Source of the DNA: Dermatophilaceae bacterium Soc4.6
Lineage (GTDB): Bacteria; Actinomycetota; Actinomycetes; Actinomycetales; Dermatophilaceae
Length of the DNA stretch: 64,000 bases
Direction of reading: 5' to 3'
Assembly (NCBI GenBank): GCA_039889245.1
Contig: JAZGVH010000002.1
Location: 4,216,001 to 4,280,000 of the forward strand
The position numbers were made by a program, and so were the translations under genes. The notes beneath the pieces are model-generated. The model saw nothing but the letters and a program-made list of their open reading frames with translations. It made no database searches and was not told where the DNA came from. Of the stretch, positions 8,419 to 18,196 are shown one piece after another (the stretch's first letter is position 1; every line of letters begins with the position of its first letter).

Positions 8419-9783
8419 CTACGGGACGATGTTCTGGTTGAGGTGGAACAGGTTCTGCGGGTCGTACGTGCGCTTCACCTCGCGCAGCCGCTCGTAGTTG
8501 GTGCCGTAGTTGTCCGGGACTCGTGCTTGGTCGTCGGCGGCGGCGAAGTTGATGTAGCCACCGGCCGCTGAGTGCGGGGCGATGGCCGCGTAGTAGTCCT
8601 TCACCCACTTGGTGTTCGCTTCGTTATCGGCGGGATCGGGCCACATGCCGGCGATCACTGTCGCGAAGGAGGCATCCCGGTGCCCGAACGCTGTGTCATC
8701 GTCCGCGACGTCGTGGCAGGCCCCGTTGATCGGGTAGATGTGCATGGTCGAGTTCATGGCTGGAACTCCCGGGCCGTGCACGAAGTGGGCATCGATGGCG
8801 TCGTCGGTGAGCTCGGTGACGAAGGCCGCTTTCCAGTAGTGCTGCAGCCCGCGCGGGACCAACCCGTCGAAGAGGGCGTTGACGTCCGCGAAGGGCATGA
8901 CTCCCACGTGCTCGGCCACCGGGGTGGCCACCTGCCGGAACGAGTCGATCAGGGCCTGACCCTCGGCCACGTCGCCGGTCCAGCAGTTCATCACCGCGCA
9001 CAGCGGCTCGCCGACCCGGTCCTCGGGAATGAACGGCAGAGGGGGCGCCTGGTTGAACAGTGGGAAGCCTCCGTATTGCCGTGGCGCGTCGGCGATCAGG
9101 TCCCGGTAGTGCTTGAAGACCGCCGGTCCGTCAGCGAGCTCGAAGAACATCGGGCCCGCCAGTACGTCGGCCACGGGGTGCAGCTGGAATCGGAACTCGG
9201 TGACGACTCCGAAGTTGCCTCCGCCGCCCCGGGTCGCCCAGAAGAGGTCAGGGTTCTCCTCCCCGGAGGCAATGCGGACCTGTCCGTCCGCGGTCACGAT
9301 CTCCACCGAGAGCAAGTTGTCGACACTCAGCCCGTACGCCCGAGACAGGTAGCCGATGCCGCCTCCGAGCGTTAGGCCGCCGACACCGGTCGTGCTGATG
9401 ATCCCACCCGGGGTGGCGAGACCGTGGGCGCCCGTGGCGACGTTGACGTCGTTGAATGTGGCGCCGCCCTGGACATAGGCGACGCGAGCGGCGGGGTCCA
9501 CTCGGACTTCGCGCATCCCGGAGAGGTCGGCGACGACGGCTCGGTCTGCGGTGCCGAAGCCGGGCACGCTGTGAGACCCGCCCCGCACGGCCAGGTCGGC
9601 TCCTGTGTCGCGGGCATAGTTGACCACGGCGACGACATCGTCGGTCGATGTGCAGACGGCCACAGCTTCGGGTCGGCGGTCGATCATGAAGTTGTAGACG
9701 GCTCGCGCCTCGTCGTATCCCGGATCGTCGGCGGTGATCACCGTTCCGCCTATGTCGTCGCGAAGCATGTCCAGGGTTGTCAT
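8419..9783 (-). CDS. FAD-linked oxidase, BBE/berberine-bridge-enzyme-like
   Basis: 454 residues. The start at 9783 is chosen over an ATG at 9876 because AGAAGGAG lies 6-13 bases upstream. The N-terminal PCMH-type FAD-binding domain (about 35-205) has RGGSHSVPGFG with His71 at the usual 8-alpha-histidyl FAD position. The second covalent site, normally Cys, is in the TTGVGGLTLGGG region and is not Cys here, so the flavin is probably attached by one bond. The C-terminal BBE segment NYGTNYERLREVKRTYDPQN closes the substrate pocket. Relatives oxidise sugars, alkaloids or polyketides, so the substrate is open. It is divergent from the LAL regulator at 10015, which may control it. Confidence 0.88.
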   Translation of the reverse strand: MTTLDMLRDDIGGTVITADDPGYDEARAVYNFMIDRRPEAVAVCTSTDDVVAVVNYARDTGADLAVRGGSHSVPGFGTADRAVVADLSGMREVRVDPAARVAYVQGGATFNDVNVATGAHGLATPGGIISTTGVGGLTLGGGIGYLSRAYGLSVDNLLSVEIVTADGQVRIASGEENPDLFWATRGGGGNFGVVTEFRFQLHPVADVLAGPMFFELADGPAVFKHYRDLIADAPRQYGGFPLFNQAPPLPFIPEDRVGEPLCAVMNCWTGDVAEGQALIDSFRQVATPVAEHVGVMPFADVNALFDGLVPRGLQHYWKAAFVTELTDDAIDAHFVHGPGVPAMNSTMHIYPINGACHDVADDDTAFGHRDASFATVIAGMWPDPADNEANTKWVKDYYAAIAPHSAAGGYINFAAADDQARVPDNYGTNYERLREVKRTYDPQNLFHLNQNIVP

Positions 9784-10014
9784 CAGGGTTCTCCTTCTGG
9801 CCGACAGGGCGGCTACCGGGGCGTGGGTGTTGACCTCAACGAGGCTAAGGAGAGCGCAGCGCCTGCACATGACCAAAAGTGCCCGTCATGGCAGCCCGTG
9901 GGTGTCCGTGCGTGATCAGAAATGCCTATGCCCGTCAATCCTCTGCGAGTCGTGGACAGTCCCCGCTGGGCTCTGACCCTCGCCGGTGTTCGTGGCGTCC
10001 GCTACCGTCGAGAC

Positions 10015-12966
10015 ATGTCTGCCTGGGTCCCCCCTGCGTTGCCAGCGTGGTGGGCCAGTTCGAGTGGGCCGGCATTCGTCGGCCGACAGGGGGAGTTCGA
10101 CGCGCTCGAGGAGATCTGGGCCGCCGCCCAGAGGGGTACCCGTCAGGTCGTCTTCGTCGGCGGTGAGCCCGGGGCTGGCAAGTCCCGGTTGGTGAGCGAG
10201 GCGGCGTCGGCACTCGCCAGGGCGGGGGTGGCCGTCCTGGTCGGGCACTGCCTGTCGGACTCGCCTGTGGCCTACGAGCCCTTCCGGGACCCAGTCCGGT
10301 CCCTGATCCCGGCTGTCGATTGGGTCATCGCAGCCGAGTGGCAGGGCGACGTCCGAGACCGACTGACGTCGCTGGTGGGGCTCGACCGGCCGGAACTCGG
10401 TCCCGTGGAGCGCGCCGGGCAGGCTCGGGACCTCTACGACGCTGTCGTGGAGACGCTGCGTGGGGTCGCCGCGGTCCAGCCAGTCGCGCTGGTCCTGGAG
10501 GATCTGCACTGGGCCACCCGATCCACGCTGCAGATGCTGTCCTATCTGGTCAACCACCTGACCGACGCCCGGCTGCTGATCGTCAGCACCCATCGACCAA
10601 CTCCACCCGATCGATCCGAGCCGGTGGTCGCAACCATCACGGACCTGTACCGGAACCCCGGGGTCCATCGGCTTGACCTGGAGGGGCTCAACACAGCCGA
10701 CGTCACGGAGTTCCTGCGGCTGGAAGCGCACCTTTCGTCGGATCGCGCCAAGCCGTTGGCCTCGCGGTTGCGTGACGAGACCGGTGGGAACCCGTTCCTC
10801 CTCCATGAGATCTGCCGCGACCTGGGCTCCGAGACCGGGTGGTCTACCGGCGCGGGATCGCCGCGAGTCCCCGGGACGATCCGCGACGCGTACGCGTCGC
10901 GGATCGGGCAGTTGGAGCAGTCGAGCCGCGAGATCGTCGAGCTGGCCGCGGTCCTGGGCGAGCGCATCCCGGTCCCGCTCCTGCTCGGCGCTTCCCCGAT
11001 GGATGAGGAAACGACTCTGGCGTGCCTTGAGCGGGCGGTCGATGGCGGGCTGCTCGGGTCCGTCCCCGGCGGGCTGGACTACCGGTTCGCCCACGCACTG
11101 GCGCGACAGGCCGTCCTCGACGTGATCCCCCCACTTCGCAGGTCGCGGCTCCACGCCCGCGCGGGCCACGCGCTGGAGGCCCGCCCGTCACCGGGGCTAA
11201 CCGGGACCCAACAGCTGGCCCACCACTTCTCGCACGCGCTGGGTAAGGAGATGTCAGTCAAGGCGGGTCACTACCTGATCCAAGCCGGCGTGCTGACCGA
11301 ACGAGCGCTGGCCCACGAGGAGGCAGCCCAATACTTCCAGCAGGCTGCCGACATGACCGACGATCCCGTCCAGCGTCATGAGGCACTACTGCTCGCCGTC
11401 CCGTGCTTGGTCAGCGCCGGCCGATTCACCTCGGCAATGGAGTTGAGCCGCCAGGTTGCCAAAGAGACGGCGGACCCGGCTGCCAGGCTGGCAGCGGCGA
11501 CGGCCCACGAGCGCGCCGGGAGGCGCTTCGGTGAAGCGACGTCGGCCGCGTTGTTGACCGACGCCCTACGCGCCTACGACGCGGACCACGATGATCCCGC
11601 ATACGTTCGCGCCCTGGCCAGCCTCGGTCGCGCCATCGGATTCGTGGGGATGACCCGCGACTCCGTCGAGCTCAGCGATTCGACTCTCGCCCGGGCCCGG
11701 AAGATCGACAACAACGAGCTGCTGGCCCACGTTCTCGACGCCGGTCTGTGGCACGGGCTGAGCCCCCACCGTGCTCCCATCACGCTCGCACGAGCCCAAG
11801 AGCTCGCGGATCTGGCCAAGCGTCTGCGCGACTCTGAGACGCTGGGATCCGCCGGCTTCTTCCGCTGCACCCTGGGGTACATGCTGGGCGATCGCAAGGA
11901 GATCGACCTCGCATCCGCGGACATGCGGTGGGCCGCCGAACGCAGCTGCCTGCCCTACTACGACTTCTGGGTGGCAACGATCAGCTACGGCATGCGATTC
12001 ATGCGTGGGGACTTCGCCGGCGCTGAGCGTGACGCGGAGCAGGTCCGGCGCATCAGCAGCGACTGGGAGGGCGACGACACCGAGGGGCTCTTCGGTGTGC
12101 AGATGTTCATGGTCCGACGTGAGACTGGGCGACTGGAGGAGGTTCGCCCCTTCATCACCGGCCACGAGGACCCGGACGAGCATTGGGCGCCCGGGCTGCT
12201 GGCCCTGTACACGGCGCTCGAGATGGCCGAACCCGCATCCGCGCTCCTGAGTGCGTTGACCGTCGACATCACTGACGACGCACGAAACTCCGCGTTGTGG
12301 CCCGCGGTATTGGGCTTCCTCGTCGAGGCGGCCCTGTTCGTCGGTGACGAAGTCGCTCTCCGCCGTTTGCGGCCACTGCTGCAGGAGTACCACGGCCTGA
12401 ACCTTGCCTCCGGGCAGTTCGTCGCCATGCTGGGCAGCGCCGACCGCTACCTGGCCTGCGTGGATTCAGCACTCGGGGAGGGCGACCCAGTGCCCCTGTT
12501 CGATGCGGCGGAGGCCCTGGACGCTCGGTCGGACTCCCGGGTGCACCTGGCCACCACCCTCGCAGCCCGGGCCCGGCATCTGGCCGCCAGCGAGCGCACA
12601 GCCGACCGGGTGGAGGCGCGCGCCGCTGCCGAACGGGCCCGCGCGCTCGCGGAGCCGGTAGGTCATCGGCGCGTGGTGACCATCGTCGACGAGGTGATCG
12701 CATTACTGGACCAGCCGGCCCTCGTCACACACGCTCCTCGACTGGTCAAGGGAGTGCGCAGGGCGGAACTGACCTCGCGGGAGTTGCAGGTGCTTGCCCT
12801 GCTGGTGGGTGGCGCCTCGAACCAGAGCATCTCCGAGCAACTGGTCATCAGCCCGCACACCGCCGCGAACCATGTGCGCAGCATCCTGATCAAGACAGGA
12901 GCGGCCAACCGGACGCAGGCCGCGATGCTGGCAATGGCCAACAGCTGGGTCGACACAGGTCAGTGA
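10015..12966 (+). CDS. LAL-type LuxR transcriptional regulator with AAA ATPase domain
   Basis: 983 residues from the ATG at 10015; an in-frame ATG at 9922 would add 31 residues that look unlike the family. The N-terminal ATPase domain has Walker A GEPGAGKS (about 50-57) and a Walker B-like VALVLEDLHWA (about 155-165). A long alpha-helical middle of TPR-like repeats follows, then a C-terminal LuxR helix-turn-helix in the last ~60 residues (LTSRELQVLALLVGGASNQS, ISPHTAANHVRSILIKTG). This is the large ATP-binding LuxR (LAL) layout of MalT-like activators, which sense a ligand through the middle region. It is transcribed away from the FAD oxidase at 9783, with 231 bases between, and is the likely regulator of that enzyme. 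Confidence 0.9.
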   Translation: MSAWVPPALPAWWASSSGPAFVGRQGEFDALEEIWAAAQRGTRQVVFVGGEPGAGKSRLVSEAASALARAGVAVLVGHCLSDSPVAYEPFRDPVRSLIPAVDWVIAAEWQGDVRDRLTSLVGLDRPELGPVERAGQARDLYDAVVETLRGVAAVQPVALVLEDLHWATRSTLQMLSYLVNHLTDARLLIVSTHRPTPPDRSEPVVATITDLYRNPGVHRLDLEGLNTADVTEFLRLEAHLSSDRAKPLASRLRDETGGNPFLLHEICRDLGSETGWSTGAGSPRVPGTIRDAYASRIGQLEQSSREIVELAAVLGERIPVPLLLGASPMDEETTLACLERAVDGGLLGSVPGGLDYRFAHALARQAVLDVIPPLRRSRLHARAGHALEARPSPGLTGTQQLAHHFSHALGKEMSVKAGHYLIQAGVLTERALAHEEAAQYFQQAADMTDDPVQRHEALLLAVPCLVSAGRFTSAMELSRQVAKETADPAARLAAATAHERAGRRFGEATSAALLTDALRAYDADHDDPAYVRALASLGRAIGFVGMTRDSVELSDSTLARARKIDNNELLAHVLDAGLWHGLSPHRAPITLARAQELADLAKRLRDSETLGSAGFFRCTLGYMLGDRKEIDLASADMRWAAERSCLPYYDFWVATISYGMRFMRGDFAGAERDAEQVRRISSDWEGDDTEGLFGVQMFMVRRETGRLEEVRPFITGHEDPDEHWAPGLLALYTALEMAEPASALLSALTVDITDDARNSALWPAVLGFLVEAALFVGDEVALRRLRPLLQEYHGLNLASGQFVAMLGSADRYLACVDSALGEGDPVPLFDAAEALDARSDSRVHLATTLAARARHLAASERTADRVEARAAAERARALAEPVGHRRVVTIVDEVIALLDQPALVTHAPRLVKGVRRAELTSRELQVLALLVGGASNQSISEQLVISPHTAANHVRSILIKTGAANRTQAAMLAMANSWVDTGQ

Positions 12967-13005
12967 CGCTTTCGGGTCATGTCAGGTGGAAGGCCCGCGC
13001 TGAGG

Positions 13006-13284
13006 TCAGGGTGGGCTTGCCTGAAGTGGGCTGTACGTCCCGTCCGGTTGGATGGTCTGGCTGACCTCGATGATCATGTCGGCCGGGATCCCTGCACGCT
13101 GCGCGGCGGCCTGGATTGCATCCGCAGACTCCGCCTCGTACAGGCAGTAGGTCTTGCGCTTGTCCTTGGACAGAAACGAGTACAGCCACTGCACCTGCTC
13201 CTCGTCGTTGATCTGCTTCAGACCCGGCGCATCGACGGACTCCAACTCCTCCGCGAACTGGCGCTCGATCATGAAGACAGGCAT
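13006..13284 (-). CDS. DUF4242 small protein
   Basis: 92 residues. It has the DUF4242 pattern: an N-terminal MPVFMIERQFAEEL strand, QWLYSFLSKDKRKTYCLYEA in the middle, and a helix with the run ADAIQAAAQRAGIPADMIIEV. Members such as Streptomyces SCO4226 form a ferredoxin-like dimer that binds nickel. The protein is cytoplasmic with no signal peptide. The gene is convergent with the LAL regulator, ending 39 bases after it. The physiological role is unknown. Confidence 0.85.
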   Translation of the reverse strand: MPVFMIERQFAEELESVDAPGLKQINDEEQVQWLYSFLSKDKRKTYCLYEAESADAIQAAAQRAGIPADMIIEVSQTIQPDGTYSPLQASPP

Positions 13285-13469
13285 ATATCGACCATAGACC
13301 GCTCGGCAGGCTCACGGAAGCCCAGGGACCGCCGCCTCCGAAGCTCTGCGTCGCCAACCAGGATGCGCTGGAACCGCCCTACGTGGGTTGCCCCTGAACG
13401 GGTTCCGCGACCGGGGTTCCTCGGGTCGGATCGGGTGGAGGACCTCGGCTACCGGGAACGGCGACACCT

Positions 13470-14277
13470 ACGCTCACCCACGATCACCTCAGGACCACCG
13501 AAAGTCATCGTCGCCTCGGTGCGTACGGGGCGTCGTCAGCGTGGCCGGTGGCGGCATGTGGACGCCGGGGTGCTGCCGGTGTGGCTGGAGGCCGACGCCC
13601 CCACGGGTGTCGTGCCCGGAGCACGGGGTCGTGGTCGCCCACGTGCCGTGGGCGCGGCACGGCGCGGGCACACAACCGCGTTCGACGACACCGTCGCCTG
13701 GCTGGCGGTCGCGACCGCGACGTACACGGTGTGTCAGCTGTTGCGGATCGCGTGGCGCACGGTCGAGCCGATCGTCACCCGGTTCGCGGACGAGGCGAAG
13801 GCGGGTCGGGACCCGTTGCAGGGGTTGCGGCGGATCGGGATCGACGAGATCTCGTACAAGCGCGGCCGCGGTCCGCCGGCAGGTGTGGAACGACGCCTGG
13901 TACGCGTTGTGGAAGAACCCCGGTGACCTGACCCAGCCCCAGCAGGTGAAGCTGGCCTGGATTGCTGCCACGAGCAAGCCGCTGCACCGCGCCTACGAGC
14001 TGAGGGAGGCGGTCCGCAAGGTCATCCGGATCAAGGGCGCCCACGGCTCCCACCTGCTCGACGACTGGCTGGCCTGGGCATCCCGCTCCAGGCTGACCCC
14101 GTTCGTCGAGCTAGCCCGCAAATCCGCCGCCACCGAACCGCGATCGAGAACATGCTCGAACACGACCTATCCAACGCCCTGATCGAGTCCACAGACACCA
14201 AGATCCGGCTCCTGATGAGGATGGCCTTCGGGTTCAGGGACGCCGACGCCCTCATCGGCGGACGTCTCGCCGCATAA
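13470..14277 (+). pseudogene. ISL3-family transposase remnant, copy 1
   Basis: Pieces of one ISL3-type DDE transposase appear in order but in three frames: VLPVWLEADAP; then CPEHGVVVAHVPWARHGAG; then TAFDDTVAWLAV...RRIGIDEISYKRG, which holds the first catalytic Asp. Then, after an internal deletion near 13880, VWNDAWYALWKNPGDLTQPQ and the C-terminal DLSNALIESTDTKIRLLMRM appear, ending with a stop at 14275-14277. The middle of the catalytic domain, with the other acidic residues, and the zinc-finger part are absent. It is dead. A related fragment lies at 19418-19704 in the same orientation. Confidence 0.85.
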
Positions 14278-14546
14278 TCCACCCACACATCAGTCCCAGG
14301 TGAGCCACTTTTACTTGGCCACCAGCGGTTGACCCGCGTTTGCGGGGACCAGACGCAAGCCTCCGACGGCCGACGGCCTTGAGTCGGGTGAAGTGGTGGA
14401 GCAAGCGGAATCACGTCGGGAGGTCGTGAGCGACCGCCCGGATCGCGGCGATATGTCGCCCCAGCAAAGTCCTGGCCTCGGGAGACCCACCGTGGCCGTT
14501 CAACATCTGAGTTTGGTGGGTGACGTGGGTCGTGCCCGCGCGGGTG

Positions 14547-15035
14547 TCAGCTGCGGTGCAGGGCCGCCACGACGACCGTGGTGACCACGCCGTAGACGAG
14601 GTGCGGGACCGCGTCGCTCAACCAGTCGGTCGGCGCCCAGGTCCGTGGATCGGAGACACGCAGGACCGCCATCGGCGCGTCCGTCGCGACCATGGCCAGT
14701 CCGCCGGCGAGGATCCCGGCGAGTGGGAGAGCCGGCCGGAAGCCAAAGGCTCGGGCGAGTCCGACCGTGGCGCCCACCCCGAGCCCTGCCGCGATCCCCA
14801 TGAGGGGTCCGAGACCGGCGATGCGGTTGGCTCGCTCGGCCTCGTCGCCGGGAATCTCGATGCCGAGCTTCTGGGCGAGTTTCACGGCAGTGTCCTCGGG
14901 GGTGCTGCTGGCCCCACGAGCACGCATCACGACGTCGAGGTAGGTGACGGCGTTGAGCGCCGTGGTGCCTGCTGCCCCGGCCGCGAGCCCCGCCAGGAGG
15001 GCGCGGCCCGGTCTCAGAGGCGACGTCGCAGTCAT
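14547..15035 (-). CDS. small membrane protein of unknown function
   Basis: 162 residues with about four hydrophobic segments (roughly 10-30, 72-92, 101-121 and 145-160) rich in Gly and Ala. A stretch between the first two contains PEDTAVKLAQKLG. The ATG overlaps the stop of the SnoaL-like gene by four bases (ATGA at 15032-15035), so the two form an operon. I do not recognise a characterised family. Similar DUF-type membrane proteins are common in actinobacteria. Confidence 0.7.
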   Translation of the reverse strand: MTATSPLRPGRALLAGLAAGAAGTTALNAVTYLDVVMRARGASSTPEDTAVKLAQKLGIEIPGDEAERANRIAGLGPLMGIAAGLGVGATVGLARAFGFRPALPLAGILAGGLAMVATDAPMAVLRVSDPRTWAPTDWLSDAVPHLVYGVVTTVVVAALHRS

Positions 15036-15448
15036 GAGGCGCCGATGCCGAGCTGGTTCATCAGCGTCATCTCGTCGGTGCTTCCCCAGCGCTCGACGAG
15101 CATCCCGAGGTCGTCGAACTTGCTGACCTGGACGCCACGGACGCTGATCTGTTTGCCGGTCGGCTCGTGCCCCTGGAAGAGGCCCTTGTGCGTGCCGGTC
15201 AGCGTGTAGGCGAAAGCGACGCTCTCGTCATCTGCCACGAGGTGCTCGACCTGGACATGAAGGTCGGGGAACGCCGTGCGCATCTCGCCGAAGAAGGACT
15301 TGTAGCCGTTCGGGCCGGGCGATTGGCCGGGCGCGGGGTCGTGGTCGACCGCGTCGGGGGCCACCAGTTGGTCGAAGGCGTCAAGGTCGCCCGAGTTGAC
15401 GGCCTCACCGAAGGCCTGCTGGGCGGCGACGTTGCGATCCTTGCTCAT
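15032..15448 (-). CDS. SnoaL-like ester cyclase/polyketide cyclase family protein
   Basis: 138 residues from the ATG at 15448, where GAGGAG sits 7 bases upstream. An ATG six bases earlier is too close to that site. The sequence has the SnoaL-like NTF2 fold pattern: an N-terminal AQQAFGEAVNSGDLDAFDQL helix, FFGEMRTAFPDLHVQVEHLV, and TGTHKGLFQGHEPTGKQISV. Members act as polyketide cyclases or small hydrolases, and many have no known substrate. It is the first gene of a two-gene operon with the membrane protein at 14547. No polyketide genes are nearby, so its role is open. Confidence 0.85.
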   Translation of the reverse strand: MSKDRNVAAQQAFGEAVNSGDLDAFDQLVAPDAVDHDPAPGQSPGPNGYKSFFGEMRTAFPDLHVQVEHLVADDESVAFAYTLTGTHKGLFQGHEPTGKQISVRGVQVSKFDDLGMLVERWGSTDEMTLMNQLGIGAS

Positions 15449-15454
15449 GGTCAT

Positions 15455-15829
15455 GCTCCTCGTCGTTCGGGACCGTGGCTGACTGCGCGGGCGTACAGCA
15501 GGACCCTAGTCCAGCCTCGAACGGGGGCAGCGTAGACAAAGGCCTTGTTCGCCCGATGACCTCGGCACCACTCCAGCTTCTGTGCGTAGTAGCGCCCTGG
15601 GAGGCGATCATGCGAGGTGCACCGATGGACGAACGTCCGCCCCTTCACCCTTCACCGCGGAAACCGCCGCGCACGAGGCGCGCGCCGCCGAGACGAGTTT
15701 CCAAATCCGTCCCGTGTGACCCATAGCGATCTGCAGGACGGGGGCTGGCTTCTGCCGTGGCAGTTGCGGTGGGCGGTGGGCCGGTGGGTGTGGGGGGTCT
15801 GGTCGCGGCGGACCCGTTAGGTTCGGTGC
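15455..15829. other. intergenic, no gene seen
   Basis: 375 bases between the divergent SnoaL-like and haloalkane dehalogenase genes. I see no convincing ORF or RNA. The promoters for both genes should lie here, but no strong -10/-35 pair stands out. Confidence 0.4.
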
Positions 15830-16723
15830 ATGGCTGCGAACATTGACCCGGTGGATCCCTACGAGCGGCGCCGTGTGGACGTGGTGGGCACGACGATGGC
15901 GTACGTGGATACAGGTGCGCCGGGTGGGGCGGAGCCGGTGTGTGTGTTCTTGCATGGAAACCCCACGTCGAGCTACCTGTGGCGCAACGTCATCGGTGTC
16001 GTGGCACCGCACGCCCGTTGCCTGGCCCCGGACCTGGTGGGGATGGGGGACAGTGGGGTGTCCTCGACGGGGTCCTACCGGTTCGTCGACCACGCCGAGC
16101 ACCTCGATGCGTGGTTCGACGCCGTGGTACCTGAGGGGCCGGTGGTCCTCGTCATCCACGACTGGGGCTCGGCACTGGGCTTCCACTGGGCCCGACGCCA
16201 CCCCGACCGGGTGGTGGGGATCGTGTTCACCGAGGCCATCGTGACCCCGGTGACCTGGGACGACTGGCCGGCCGCGGCGACGGGCATCTTCCAGGCGATG
16301 CGGTCGGGGGTGGGGGAGCGGCTGGTGCTGGAGGACAACGTGTTTGTGGAGCGCATCCTGCCCGCCAGCGTGTTGCGCGAGCTGGGGGAGGCGGAGATGG
16401 CCGTCTACCGACGCCGCTTCACCGAGGCCGGTGAGTCGCGTCGGCCGACGTTGACCTGGCCTCGGGAGATCCCCATCGAGGGCACCCCCGCCGATGTCCA
16501 CGACATCGTGGCGGCCTACGACCAGTGGCTGGGGACCTACCCAGGGCTGCCCAAGACGTTCGTCAACGCCGAGCCGGGGTCGATCCTGGTTGGGCGCCAG
16601 CGCGAGGTCGCCCGGTCCTGGCCCGACCTGGTCGAGGTGACCGTGCCCGGTAGCCACTTCGTGCCGGAGGACTCACCGACCGAGATCGGGGAGGCGGTGC
16701 TGGGGTTGCTGCGTCGGTTGTGA
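15830..16723 (+). CDS. dhaA: haloalkane dehalogenase (alpha/beta hydrolase, HLD-II type)
   Basis: 297 residues, close to the 293 of Rhodococcus DhaA. The catalytic set is complete. HGNPTSSYLWRN carries the halide-binding Asn44, VIHDWGS holds the nucleophile Asp111 with halide-binding Trp112, VFTEAI gives the catalytic acid Glu135 in the HLD-II position, and PGSHFVPED gives His276. The expected reaction is hydrolysis of haloalkanes to an alcohol plus halide in the cytoplasm. There is no signal peptide. It stands alone on the plus strand inside a segment bounded by transposase remnants (13.5 and 18.9-19.7 kb), which suggests acquisition by transfer. Some members of this fold have other natural substrates. 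Confidence 0.88.
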   Translation: MAANIDPVDPYERRRVDVVGTTMAYVDTGAPGGAEPVCVFLHGNPTSSYLWRNVIGVVAPHARCLAPDLVGMGDSGVSSTGSYRFVDHAEHLDAWFDAVVPEGPVVLVIHDWGSALGFHWARRHPDRVVGIVFTEAIVTPVTWDDWPAAATGIFQAMRSGVGERLVLEDNVFVERILPASVLRELGEAEMAVYRRRFTEAGESRRPTLTWPREIPIEGTPADVHDIVAAYDQWLGTYPGLPKTFVNAEPGSILVGRQREVARSWPDLVEVTVPGSHFVPEDSPTEIGEAVLGLLRRL

Positions 16724-16816
16724 GGCGGCACCCGCCCCTGGGTGCAGCACACACCGACCCCGAGAAGAGCCGCATAGGGGGTCCCCGGCTGTGGACCCAC
16801 TGTGGCGTGGAGGGTG

Positions 16817-18097
16817 TCAGGTACTGCCTGGGGCGGTACCCCGTGATGTGCTCGATGTCGTGAGTGGGTGACGGCGGCCTTGCACGGCGAGCAGCACCGC
16901 AGTCAGTGCGGCAAGCAGGGTGAGCAGGAGCAGACCGGTGGGGTAGCCCAGGTGTGGTCCGGCGAGCGCGAGCAGGTAGGGGATGGCGAGGCCGGAGTAG
17001 GCGAGGGAATAGAAGAGGGCGACGAGGCTGCCGAGCTCGTGGGTGGGGGCGAGGTGTTCGACCTCCCGCAGGCCGCAGAGGATGGCCATGCCGTAACCGG
17101 TTCCGAGCAGGAGGGCTGCCCCGGTGGCTGCGGCGGGGCTGGGGTGGGAGGTGGCGGCCGCGGCGGTGAGGCAGCCGGCGGTGACGAGGGCCAGGGCGGT
17201 GGCTGAGGCATCGGCGGTGCCGCGGGCCATCGAGGTGTTTTGCAGGCGGCGTCCGAGGGGTTGGATAGCGATACCCGCGGCGAGGGCAACCGCGGCGAGC
17301 ACCCCGGGGAAGGCCACCGTGAGTCCCGGGACGGGCCCGGAGGCGTGGGCGGGCAGTGTGGTGAACACCAGGGTGACGCTGCCGAACACCCAGGGACCCA
17401 GCGGAACGACGACCCTGGTGAAGCGGCGGGTCCGTGCCGAGCTCGCGAGCAGGGCCCGGGACGGGGTGTGGGTCAGGGGGAGACGGGTGTGGGCCAGGAC
17501 AGTTTCGGGGGCCCGTGGTAGCAGCGCCAACGCCACCGCGGCGAGCAGCAGGTGCACCAGGTACGGCAGCAGCTCGGGGGCGGGTGCCCATTGGGCGAGC
17601 AGCCCGCCGATCAGGGGACCGGTGGCGAACCCTGCGGTGAGGGCAAGGGCTCCTCGGCGGGCACCGGCACCGGGTGGGGCGTTGGCGGAGAGCTCCTTGA
17701 CCCACGCGGTGCCGACGGAGAAGGCCCCGCCGGAGACCACACCGGTGAGCAGCCGGCCGGCGTAGAGCCCCGCGGGTCCCCACTGGCCGGTGATGAGCAC
17801 CCCCGTCGCGAGCAGGGACAGTGCTGCGAAGGCGAGCATCAGCGGACGCCGACCGCTGCGGTCGCTGGCCGGGCCGGCGAGCAACAGCCCCGGGATGAGC
17901 CCCAGGGCGTAGACACCGAAGATCGCGGTGGCCTGCGCGTCGGAGAGCCCCAACGTCGTGCGGTACACCGCCAGCAGGGGGACGAACTGGTTGGCCCCGT
18001 ATCCCACCGCGAACATCACCAGCGCCGGCCACCACCACGGGGCGACGCCCCGGCGGCTGCGGACGTGGGCCGCGGCTCCCGTGACCGTGTCACTCAC
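16817..18097 (-). CDS. MFS transporter (multidrug efflux type)
   Basis: 426 residues with twelve predicted membrane segments. The loop between helices 2 and 3 has the MFS motif A form (AGPASDRSGRRPLM). TAGFATGPLIGGLLAQ is the motif C-like stretch seen in drug antiporters. It lies 99 bases downstream of the TetR-family gene (18841-18197) on the same strand, and the pair probably forms one transcript controlled by the operators at 18862-18911. The substrate is not known. Confidence 0.88.
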   Translation of the reverse strand: MSDTVTGAAAHVRSRRGVAPWWWPALVMFAVGYGANQFVPLLAVYRTTLGLSDAQATAIFGVYALGLIPGLLLAGPASDRSGRRPLMLAFAALSLLATGVLITGQWGPAGLYAGRLLTGVVSGGAFSVGTAWVKELSANAPPGAGARRGALALTAGFATGPLIGGLLAQWAPAPELLPYLVHLLLAAVALALLPRAPETVLAHTRLPLTHTPSRALLASSARTRRFTRVVVPLGPWVFGSVTLVFTTLPAHASGPVPGLTVAFPGVLAAVALAAGIAIQPLGRRLQNTSMARGTADASATALALVTAGCLTAAAATSHPSPAAATGAALLLGTGYGMAILCGLREVEHLAPTHELGSLVALFYSLAYSGLAIPYLLALAGPHLGYPTGLLLLTLLAALTAVLLAVQGRRHPLTTSSTSRGTAPGST

Positions 18098-18196
18098 CTG
18101 CTCTCCTCCTTCACGGGTGCTGGGTCAGCCTGGGTGGTGCCGGCACGACGGATCGCCGCGGTGGACGGACGTTGGGCGCAGGGCATCGGTGGGGTC

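Noticed and set aside
15608-16657. 349-codon minus-strand frame
   Set aside because: Antisense to the haloalkane dehalogenase, whose catalytic residues are all present on the plus strand.
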